A DNA stretch of 64,000 nt from positions 2,294,001-2,358,000 of the forward strand of contig JAQSEB010000021.1 of assembly GCA_030063045.1 (NCBI GenBank). The letters are read 5' to 3'. Positions 48,295 to 58,433 of this stretch are shown here, one piece after another (positions within the stretch are counted from its first letter, which is position 1; each line of letters opens with the position of its first letter). This DNA is from Pratylenchus scribneri (lineage: Eukaryota; Nematoda; Chromadorea; Rhabditida; Pratylenchidae). The notes below the pieces were generated by a model, which worked only from the letters and a program-made list of their open reading frames with translations, was not told where the DNA came from and did no database searches. The position numbers and the translations under genes were made by a program.

Positions 48295-49859
48295 ATCTCC
48301 TGAATCCACTTCTTTCCAATTATTGTTGTTGATTTTTTTTTAAAACACCATTTTTTCCAACCGGTCGGACCGGTAGTACCAGTAAAGTCACTGGTTTACT
48401 CGCTAAGATCATTAGGTCTTACGTCTAGCTAGGTTAAACGGGGATTATATCGATGTAATTCTACTATATTATATATGGTTTTATTTGCGCTTTTAGGACT
48501 GACTATCAATTTTGTATTACTTCTCCCTTTCGGAGGATAAAATATGATGAATAAAAAATTACTAGGTAAATTGGAATTTGTTATGTCCGATGCGAATTGA
48601 ATTAAAATAGATTTATTCAATGTCAATAAATAAATGAATGAATAATAATTGGGATTTTGGAAACAGATAAAAGAGGGGATATTTGCACTAACAATTTCTG
48701 GGAATAACTCCAGACTGAGCTAAATGTAGGGAAAATCCAAAGCTTATAAAGGGAGGAAATACAATGAAATGCCAGGGGATAAAAGGTCGTATTGTCAATT
48801 CAAATATTCATCCAATATACCACAGAATTGCTTTCAAAATGAGAAAAACAAATTTTCAAGGAAATTAAATGTTCTTGAATTGAATATCTCTATGAATTAA
48901 GGGCAAAAGAATGATCCGAATAGTCAGAGCCATCAATGGCATAAAAATCTTTTATTCCATGCATTATTGTAAAATCAACAAGCTAATGAATTAAAAAATA
49001 TCTTCCAATACATTTGCCGGTAAATTTTCTGGCATATTTGGTGAATTTACCTATATAGCCAGTAAATTTGCCGGCAAAATTGGATCATAATTACCGGTTC
49101 AGTCATATCATATGACACCAGCAGTTGGATCGTTCATTCATCAGTATATTTCCACTATATAAGCAGGTAGTTTCCATGTCTAAATATAGTTTTGGTCCTT
49201 GGTAGCAATGGAAAAGAAAATAACTTTTAAGTTTTAATTGCGCTCTAAGTTTTACTTCTCTCTCCGCTTACTTACGGAAAAGAAAAGTTGATGAATATGT
49301 AAAGAAGCGTCCCTATGTAAATTGAAATTGTTTTAGAAAATTAGAAAAGCAAATTTTTGTGGATTTTAAATGCTCTCGAAAATATCCCTGATGAACTAAT
49401 AAGAAGGCCAAAAGAATGACACGGATAACCAAAGCCAACATTGACATTGAATCATTTTATTCCTTGGATTTTTGTAAATTTGCCAAACTAATGAATTAAA
49501 AAATATCTTAATCCATGAAAATAGGGAAATAAGTGGATGTTTGTTCACATTTATACTATACAAAAGTAAATAAATTTAATTAAATCTTCGTCTTTTTAAC
49601 CGTCATAGCATTTTTGTTATTTGCCATTATAATTTATAATCCGTTTTGGCATCATTGCAACAGATATTTTGACGACACTTTTTCGATGGTTAAAGATGAG
49701 ATTAGGAAAGGACCAGTGATGCATAGGGAAAATAAATTTTTAATCTCCAAATTTTGAAGGAACAGATTTTTTAAATTTTGCAAATTTGGCAAATGAATTA
49801 TTTATAATTGCTAAAATTATATCCAATATTAATAATCAATAATGATTAATAGGTACTTT
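48295..49859. repeat. noncoding region with direct repeats and module D copy 2
   Basis: Two diverged copies of about 150 bases (48868-49020 and 49367-49520) share AAAAGAATGA, ACCA..GCCA and CTAATGAATTAAAAAATATCTT. Module D copy 2 is at 49540-49750. No gene is seen. Confidence 0.6.
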
Positions 49860-50085
49860 TACAATTTGTATCCTCTTTTTGGGTCAACTCAACATGGAAA
49901 AAGTGAAGAGTCTTCTTTTTTGGGACATCATGATTAGGGTTGGTGTCATTAGGGGTTTCTGGAGTGGAGATGTAATCCTATCCCTGATTAACCCTACATA
50001 ACCATAACCCTAATCTTGATGACCGAAAAAATGGACCCTCCACTTTTATTCTTCTCAACAAAAAAAAGATACAAACTGTACAAGT
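49860..50085. repeat. foldback element
   Basis: The ends ACAATTTGTATCCTCTTTTT and its complement, then AAAAGTGAAGAGT and GATTAGGGTTGG segments pair across about 220 bases. It has the same layout as 1209-1572. Confidence 0.7.
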
Positions 50086-50143
50086 AGCCATTAATCATAC
50101 CCAGTTAAGATTTGTTCACAAAGCTTAAAAACGTGTAAATAAC

Positions 50144-50643
50144 AGGCATGACCACGGCTACGGCTAAGCCGCGGTTAGCCGCGGCTAGCCGCGGCTACGG
50201 GCGGCTAACGGCTACAAATTTTGAAAATTTGACGGCTAAAGGGCGGCTAACGGCTATAAAGCCATAGCCGCGGTTAGCCGCGGGATAGCCGCCATCCACA
50301 AATTTTCTATTTTTTAAAGAACTTTTCTTAAAATTCCCTCCATCAATATTTATTATTTTTTTAATTTACAAATTTTTGCCATTATTTTAAAATTTTTGGT
50401 AAATAATTTGCAAAATTTTCCCAGCAGGATAATTTTTTGCCTTTTTTTCTTTTCTGTACTATTTTTTAAAAATTTTTTTGACCAAAAAAATTTTTTTCTA
50501 AAATACGGCTAACCGCGGCTAGCCGCGGGCGGCTACGGCTATAAAATTTCAAAAAATAGGCGGCTACGGGCGGCTACGGCTATGAAATTGCCACGGCTAA
50601 AACGGCTACGGCTATAGAAAAATTGTAGCCGTGGTCATGCCTG
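50144..50643. mobile_element. non-autonomous hAT-like element (MITE) with target duplication
   Basis: The terminal inverted repeat starts CAGGCATGACCACGGCTACG and ends with its complement GTAGCCGTGGTCATGCCTG. The 7 bases TAAATAA stand directly outside both ends (50137-50143 and 50644-50650). The body is rich in GCGGCTAGCC palindromes. CAG-ended repeats and a short duplication fit hAT, though hAT usually duplicates 8 bases. There is no transposase. Confidence 0.75.
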
Positions 50644-50810
50644 TAAATAATGCATTTTATGAACTTTTATTCTCCTTTTTCATGATTAGATTTACTATAA
50701 AAATTTCGCAAATTGTTAGAAAATCCATAATGGCATTTTCATATCACTGCATATTTGGTTCATCATTCAATAATATTTCACATTTCCAAATCCATTTATT
50801 GTTTCCATTC

Positions 50811-51916
50811 TCATTTCTTTGCCGCTTTTCCTGTCTTTTTCACATTCAATCCACGTTCCTTCAATCGACTATCCTTTTGTGCCACTGGTACTAATGCGCA
50901 TTGTCCAGCCGAACCAGAGCAATACCTGATAAATATTTATGAATAAAATTTGATGAAAAATATTCAAGCTTTATTGGCTTATTTAAACAAATTAATTTTG
51001 AAACCATTTTTTGATATTTTTTCACCAAAATTTTTTCAGAGTAATTTAGGGTGCTATTCACGGATCTATTGTCCCCTTAGGCATAGTAAGCCACGTTGGT
51101 AAGAGAATGCCAACTTTTTCACCCAAAAATGCTAAATTTCATAATTTTAATGGAGGAAAGAGCTCTCATAACCGAAAATCATTTGTTTTTCAATAATGTT
51201 GTGTCAGTTACTTAAAACTATTTCAATCATAGTTCAATATGGCTAATCTATGAAAGTTTTAAACCAATCGAAAATCCAAAATACTTTATATGAAATAGTA
51301 TTTTTGAAATTAATGAAATTCATTTTTAAAAAACTAAAAAGTCACATCGCTTTAAGTAGTTAAAAATTCCGAAATTGCTAAGGAAAAATCGCTTTTTCTT
51401 GAAAGCATATAAATTTTAATAAAATTAGAAAAACAAATTAAGGAGGAATATTATAGTTTTGTAATGTCATTTGGCCTTCGCGAATTGATTGATTCCTTGT
51501 TGAGCTAGGTATTGCAAAAAGAATGATCTTATTAGATATTAAATCAAACTATATTTTACTTCCAATTGCACTCAAAATCATAAATCATAATAACAATAAT
51601 ATTACCATCGAGGCCCATAACGATTGAAAAAGGAGAGTTCCATGGCAGCAAAGCCTGGTTGCAATTTTGCACCACAATAGCAGCAAACGAAGCATTTTTT
51701 GTGAACTGTGTGGAATTGTTGGATAAATTAATTCTAATCCAATTTTATTAATTAGTCTTTTATTATATTAATTAGTCTTTTATTATTAATTTTACTTTTA
51801 AGAAATGAATATTTACTAATTTCTCTGTCCACCATTAATTTATCGCCCAGTGGCACTTTATCCCCACAAAATGAGCAAGTTTTTATGTCCGGATCACCGG
51901 CAATGCCAAATTGCAT
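50811..51916 (-). CDS. small single-LIM-domain protein
   Basis: Minus-strand exons 51916-51817, 51705-51606 and 50925-50811 join in phase to 104 residues. The LIM zinc-binding layout is clear in the first finger: CSFC, 17 residues, HKKC, then C-x2-C within HKKCFVCCYCG. The second finger continues GAKLQPGFAAMELSFFNRYG, and the next ligands would be YC after 24 residues and then a cysteine seven further on (CSGSAGQC). That is longer than the usual 16-21 and C-x2-C/D/H, so the second site is atypical. The tail (KDSRLKERGLNVKKTGKAAK) is basic. LIM domains mediate protein contacts in nuclear or cytoskeletal complexes. Start ATG 51916 follows TTTTTACAG by 14 bases, a likely spliced-leader site. Confidence 0.75.
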
Positions 51917-51930
51917 TTTTTGTGTTTTTC

Positions 51931-51938
51931 TGTAAAAA
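51931..51938 (-). promoter_or_regulatory. probable trans-splice acceptor of the LIM gene
   Basis: Minus strand reads AAATTTTTACAG shortly before the start codon, with no upstream exon seen. This is the same arrangement as at 35642. Confidence 0.4.
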
Positions 51939-53153
51939 TTTATTAATGAAAATTATTAGTCTATTCGCGGGGTAAATATATTTTAATTTATTTAAAATAG
52001 ATTTTGCATAATATTTAAAATTTTAAAATGTTTATTAACGAATAAGGAATAAAAATCTAAGTTTGAGTGAGTTGTATGCTTATCAAATCGAAAATTCATT
52101 TTATATAAATTTTTATTTTTATTGGTAGAAAAATTATCAGATAAAATGTGAATTTGATAAAAAAATTTTAAAGATAATAAAAGCTGGTCATATTTTTATA
52201 TTGACTTGAGTGATGGAGTAAAGTAAAATTTTTAAGTTAGAATTATGTTTTAAAATGTAATCTATTTGCTCAGTTTTTGACTAATTTATCGATATTAATT
52301 AATAAGTTTTTGACGTAATTTAAATATTTCTCTAAAATATATAAAAAAAAATAAATTTAATAGAAAAATTTTTAATGAACTTTAAAAAATGAAGGATGGA
52401 AAAAATCCGGCATTCCATGAGTTTCCGTCTTTGACTTTGAGTCAGAAATCGGAATTTATATTGATTTTCTCTGTCGAAAATATGTTTATGTGTGTGTGTT
52501 TGGGATATTCCCAAACCAAAGACACCAATTGTTCCGACGACTATTGAATGAAAATATTTTTATTAATTTTTGAGTGGAAAATTCGCTTAAAATAAAACAA
52601 TTAATTGAAAGATTTCATTGATTTTTGATAAAAAATAGGATAAATAATTAAATAATTTCTAAATTCTAACTCAAAAATCCTTTTAGAGTGCCCAGCTCAA
52701 ATTCTTATAAGTCAATTATGGAAATTAATTATAAATTTATATGATTGAAAAAAAATGAATAAATAGTATGTCGATCGGTTAATAACTTTGAATGTTGAAT
52801 AAAATATATATAAAAAAATCAATAAAATTTTCATTCAATATCAGCAAGTCCTAAATTGATTATAAAGTTTCCAGAAAAATGTTTGATTTATAATTAAATT
52901 TGTAGAATAAAATTAATAAGTTGGATAATATTCAAAAATTGTGGAAATATTCAAAAATATGCAAAATAAAAAAATTCTCTTAAAACATTTCAATTATCTT
53001 TTCATAAAAACTTTTATTTATGCACTCGGAAACCCAAATAAAATACAGATATAAAAAGATGCAATTTTGCATAAAATTCTGTCTTTGTTTATTTTATTAA
53101 TGAAATTCTTTCCTTTCTTTCTTCAACTTCACAACGCAGTGGCAAGATATCAT
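51939..53153. other. AT-rich spacer
   Basis: I see no gene, satellite or long inverted repeat in this stretch. Confidence 0.45.
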
Positions 53154-56100
53154 TCATTTCGGATCTGGGAAATGTCGGCCTATATAACTTAGATATTTCT
53201 CCGGATCATTTTGTAGTAATTGAGCAGGCAAACGATGCAACAAATATCCAGTATCCAATCCCAATTCCAACTGTCGTCGTTGAATTATTTGATTATAACG
53301 ATAGTATCCTGGATTAATGTGCATGCCTCTATCGGCGGGCGAAAACAAATGGCCTTGCACTTTTGAAGGAAAAGTATATGCATAATTATTTGATTACAAT
53401 AATTTTATTTTTTTACTTCATTTTTAACTTCTATTAAATCAAAAACTGGTTTTAGACCTTACAAATCATATACAGATTTGTAGTCTTATAGAGAAGTAAT
53501 GTACTGTATTGTATATAAAAATGTAAAACGATGAAAAAACATGATTTTAGGAGGAAAAGCTTATTTCTTCCTCTAATTCGGCTTATTTTAGCCTCTAATT
53601 TGACTATTTTTGTTTTTCCTTGGAAAACTTTTTAGGGGATAAGGTTAGGGTTAGGTTAGGAGCGGCATGGGATTAGGGGCTAGGGGCTTAGGATATGTAG
53701 GGGCTAGGGACTTGGCCAAAATTTAGTTGAGTTATGGCCATTTTTGTGATAATTTGTTTTTTGGCCATAACTCTGTGGCCAATGGGCCAATTTAAGTGAT
53801 CTAAACTTCATTTAATAGATTTTTTTGTGGGCTATCGAATAGTATATAATACTTTTTGATAGACAAAAATTAGGCCAAGTTATGGCCAAAAAACCATTTT
53901 TCGCAAAATTAGAAGCTAAAATAAGCCGAATTAGAGGAAGAAATAAGCCCCCACGTTGATTTTAGGTGATTCTAGAATTTTCATTTTTTGAGGGTTACAT
54001 AAGGTAATTTAGGGGGTGAAAAATCTGTGCAAAGATAACATACAAGTACCAAATTATATGGCCTAAAAAATTATTTTTTCGACACAAAGAATTTATGTAA
54101 ATTAAATTCTTTTTTTGTGTAGAATAATATACAACCATAAGCAAAATATTATTTTATGCAAAATTTTCTATTTTAACCTGGATTCATAGTCTCCGCAAAG
54201 TTTCCTCTGTTTCTGCGTAGAAATTTGCTGTAGCTTGAAGCATCCCTTTCAAGTAAACCATATTGCCTAGCTCGACGTTGATATATTGGTTCTAAAGAAT
54301 CAACTCTCTGCTGAAGTTCCCGAGAAAATGCCCGAGGCGAAGGGAGTTGGCCCATCGGTTGCCTTGGGGCCGTTTTAGCGCGCAGTTCATTCGTAATGGC
54401 AGGAGCTCTCGATTCAAATTTGCGCCGAAGTTCTTGAGAAAATGCCGATGGTGAAAAGAGTTGGCCCATTGGTTGCCTTGGGGCCATTTTAGCTCGTAGC
54501 GCAGAATCAATGGGTGGAGCTCTGGGAATATTTGCGCGAAATTGCGGATCAACCCGCATTGGATTGTAACGATTTCCAAGAAATGGGGCATTTCTCTGTG
54601 ACAAAGCATTGGCTATGGAATTCTTCCGATCTCGTAAGGAAAGACCACCTTTGTAAATAGGAAAAAATTTTTTACCAAAAATTTTAATTTTTTGGTAAAG
54701 GTATTTCTTTCGAATTTCTGTCCCTAAAATTATTTTCCATAAAATTGCTTTCTCTGAATTTTTTAAATTTCATTGATTTTCCGAACTTATGGCATATATT
54801 TTATCAAATTTATTCATCTGTAACAGAATAAAGCGGTTATACAGATGATATAATATTATATAAATGATGCCAGTACTTATGCTTCACAGAAAGCCCTTTA
54901 TTAAAATATAATTTTATGGGACCTTAATTCGTTCTTTGTCGAATGCTTCATAGCCTTTAAGGCCATGTACATACTTTTTGTGACAGAGTCACATGTGAGC
55001 CTCACAAAGTGAGTGGTGGCCCAATCACACTTTGGTGAGGCGTTCGCGTATATACTTGGTGAGGCCACACCCCTTTCCGGCAGAGTGTGAGCGAGTCACA
55101 ATTGTGACTCTGTCACCAAAAAATGCGTGTATACTTTTTTGGTGAGGGGAAGAAAAAATGTGTGAGCCGTTCTGCACTTGTCACCACTCATGTATCAAGA
55201 CAACCATGGTACCAAATAGCCCCATTGTTATTCCAATATTGTTAAGCATATTTTAAAATATTTTTAGAAATTTTTTTCAGAATTTTTCATCCATCCACTA
55301 AAAATAAAAGGAGAAATTTTCGTCAAACTGCTTCTTGTTCCTGCCAAGGTTTTGAACCAAAATTTAAACCGGTTTGCTGTGAACCTCTAACGCCATGTTC
55401 TATACATCATTGGATAGGGCTCGTCGAGTAGAATAATAATATAAAAAAATTTTGTAAATCGGTCGTCAAATAAAAAAGTTATGGCCTCCAGAATGTCAGG
55501 AATATGCAAATTTCCAGAGCCGCTAACTCGCCATGTAGTTGACCAAATTCGATGTTGCATAGCTTGTTGGAAAGAGGAGAAAAAGGGCTACAAAATATGT
55601 GAAAAGCAATTTCCTATATTCATCTTGTCCATTTTTATAACTCATTTTATATCCAAATCCGCTTATCATATATCCATGTTTTCAAATTTCAAAATTGATT
55701 TCATTTTTGGATTCTCCGTAGTCGATTTACTTTATATGGAATTAATTTGAACGAGATTTGGCCACGAATTTGATGAGAAAAACCGGTTTAAAAAATTGGA
55801 GAGGCATTCGCAACGACTCACCATGTGAGCCTCACAACTCACAAAAAAGGGGGAAACAGTATATACACCAACCACTCACCACTTGTGAGGCAAGAAATAG
55901 AGAAAGAAAATAGCGTGGTGAGGTGATACCTGTCACCAAGTATGTACAGGGCCTAAGGCTCGATTCTTGGACCCTATAAAATTTTATGCTATTTATTATG
56001 TCTCGTCGAGATGCATTGTTTTTTTTCTCTATAGTTTATGGGTGTTAAAATAAACCATTTGGGGCTGAAAACAGTTTATCTTCAAACCCATAATAAATTA

Positions 56101-57231
56101 TAAATCAATCAACACTTTCAGATGATCTTCATCCAAAAGGATAAAATTTATAGGGTCCAAGAATCAATAATTTATATTTATTAAGCTTTTGAAGAGATGA
56201 TTTCAAGAAAAAAAGTAATCTTTCACTAAAATAATTTACATTTCTCGATAAAAAAAGTCGTAAAGTAAATTAATTAAGGGATAATTTTTTCTGAAAACGA
56301 AAGATTAATTTAAGTAATAAATTTTCTGCCAATTTGACCTGTAATTTTACTCAATCCTTTTCCGATTGACCCTCGACGTCCACTGCGCTTAAATCTTCTT
56401 TTCCCAACTTTCTGTTCATTTCCATTAATTTGTTTATGATTTCCATTGCATTCACCCACTTTAATGAGTTGACTAAAATTTAAATTTATTGGTAAAATTA
56501 TTTCCAAAATTTTCAAATACACTAAGCATCTTATTTTTAGTGAAGAGCAAAAAAAACTTAATTTTTTATTTAATGTATTATAAATTTTTTAGGTAAAATC
56601 CTCTTTTTCTTCAAAACATTTTAATTTAATAAAATTTATTGAGTCTAGGTAAAAGGATTTTTAAAGTTTTACATTCTTATTTTAGTAAATTTTATGATGC
56701 TATTCTCAAAAAAGGAACTAAGAATTTAATTGTCGATATTGATGATCTTAATTGAATCAAATAAAATGATTCTTTGCCAATAAATTAAGATAAATTATTT
56801 GAAATAATACCGGAAAATGTGAATGCCTTGTAATATATTAATTTATTTTAAACTTCCTAATTCATATTTCTATCCCAAAGGGCATTTGATTCATAAAAAT
56901 ACCATAAATTCTCTATTAGAAGCCCATGGGCTTATAAATTTCAGAGGTCCTCTGAAGGGAAAATTTTCTGAAATTTTTAAAACAAAAAAAATGTTTATTT
57001 CGGCATAACTTCACCTTTAAATTGGTTATTTTTGACATAATTTTTTCGAGGGGCGGGCTTCTAATAGAGGATTTATGGTAAATTTAAGAAAAAATACATT
57101 TCTAACCTATAGCTGCCATTATAAATAATCGTAGAATTCGTCAAATTTGTGTTGACGACATTTTCAATGCATTTGCCCACAAAACATGGCGCAAAAAATG
57201 ATAAAATTGCCAAAAGAAAAATTAAATTCAT
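53154..57231 (-). CDS. secreted basic protein, unrecognised family, paralogue 1
   Basis: Minus-strand exons 57231-57107, 56472-56339, 54648-54178 and 53359-53154 join in phase (2,1,1) to 311 residues. MNLIFLLAILSFFAPCFVGK is a signal peptide. The mature start has Cys21 and Cys50 and three N-glycosylation sequons (N29, N32, N38). Residues 66-81 (KRRFKRSGRRGSIGKG) are strongly basic. Then come NAPFLGNRYNPMRVD (106-120) and a 38-residue unit repeated twice (129-166 and 167-204), each with LRAKxAPRQPMGQL and AFSxEL. The last exon has INPGYYRYNQIIQRRQLELG. No known domain is recognised. A paralogue with the same four exon boundaries lies upstream at 58434-63567. A secreted effector or a structural/cuticle protein are both possible. 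Introns hold several foldback elements. Confidence 0.8.
53435..53962. repeat. foldback elements in intron 3 of paralogue 1
   Basis: 53435-53530 is a fragment of the GAGACGCATCGA family (AAACTGGTTTTAGACCTTAC). 53555-53962 is a separate inverted repeat with ends GCTTATTTCTTCCTCTAATT and its complement; its loop has GGGTTAGGTTAGG and GGCCATAACTC segments. Confidence 0.75.
54945..55965. mobile_element. 1-kb foldback element (MITE-like), GTACATACTT ends
   Basis: The left end reads GGCCATGTACATACTTTTTG and TGACAGAGTCACATGTGAGCC; the right end is the inverted counterpart (CACCAAGTATGTACAGGGCC). Subterminal GTGAGGC/GCCTCAC motifs are abundant on both arms. Interior reading frames show no transposase. 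It is in intron 2 of paralogue 1. Confidence 0.75.
55957..56172. repeat. foldback element, GATTCTTGGACCCTATAAA ends
   Basis: GATTCTTGGACCCTATAAAA at the left faces TTTATAGGGTCCAAGAATC at the right; ATGTCTCGTCGAGATGCATT lies inside. It abuts the preceding element. Confidence 0.75.
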
Positions 57232-58433
57232 TGAAATTTTTACCTTAAAAAATATAAATTAAATAAAAATCTTAAAAAATTACGTAAAAATAGTCTCATG
57301 GGAGGAAATAAATTCCTGACTAAAATATTCAAGCACATTCCACGTTTATTTTAGAGAATATCGAAGTGAATTAAACAATTCCATTTTGTTTTTTTTTTCA
57401 AAATTTCTTTTATTTTTTTTTTAATCAATTTCTTTTATAAATGAAAGAGTCTAATGTTCTTTTTTAAATAATTGGAAAAAAAAATTTGATTTTAAATTTT
57501 AAAAAATTTAAAAATGATCAAATTTATTTTAGATTATAATTTTTGTGATACTTTTTTAAATTAATCTTATCCAAAATCACACAAATGCAAGACCAAACCC
57601 TTAAATCATTCATTTCTTAAGATAATTAAAAATACCGTATTAATTCTCCATGGGAATTATTTTACAACCATCCTAAAGGTGGCGAATTATTAGAGGGTGG
57701 GAAATTATAGGAGGGCGTGGAATTATTTTTCAATTTTACCGTGAGTATGGAATTATTTTACAGTGGGTTGAATGTCTCGAGATGTGAGAGCATTTGCATT
57801 TACTATGAAAGAAAGCAAATGTTTATATAATAATGACAGTTTTCCAATTAATAATATTAATTGCGGACAATAAATAGCTTATTTACACTTTTATTGAAAT
57901 ACATTTTTTACATTAATTTTAAGTATTTTCGTTTTTATAAACCAAGAATTTATTCAAGAAAATGCTCTTAGTGTCGAACTTCAATTTTTCATGGTTAGAG
58001 TTAACAATAAATATTAAGATATCAATATAGGGTTTAAATCGAATTGAATTTCTTACAAAATTCATCGAATTATTTAAAATTAAAAATAGATTTCCGTTTT
58101 TTAAATTTTTAAATTAGAAATTTCTTTTGAAAATTTTGCTGGGGTGGGGTGTGGGGAGTAATTAGAGGATTTTTGGGTGGGAAAATAATAGAGAGTGGGG
58201 AATTAAAAGAAGTTAGACGATGATATATATTTTTATCTTAAAATAATAACTTTCATAAATAGCTATAATCCTAAATTGTATGAAAATTCTGGTTAGCAAA
58301 TTATAGCAAAAGGTGGAAATATATTAAACATGAAAATTATGCAAATTTAGTAATAGTTTTCAAAAAAAAATTCATTCATAAACAAAATTTTATTCATGAA
58401 TTTATTAATATATTTTATTTCTTGTATTTAATA
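57232..58433. other. spacer between the two paralogues, with a shared promoter region and a foldback element
   Basis: 57290-57388 matches 63640-63737 upstream of paralogue 2 (see that entry). At 57632-58222 the left end TACCGTATTAATTCTCCATG and the right end GGGGAATTAAAAGAAGTTAG belong to the family at 19436 and 61150, with the centre expanded by other sequence. Confidence 0.6.
57290..57388 (-). promoter_or_regulatory. conserved upstream region of paralogue 1
   Basis: On the minus strand TTCACTTCGATATTCTCTAA and AATAAA, then GTGGAA.GTGCTTG and CAGGAATTTATT, are shared with 63640-63737 at about the same distance from the start codon. AATAAAC-like AT may serve as a TATA element. Confidence 0.5.

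Noticed and set aside
55481..55750. 89-codon frame inside the 1-kb foldback element
   Set aside because: It overlaps the element's interior, shows no transposase motif, and its second half is AT-driven.
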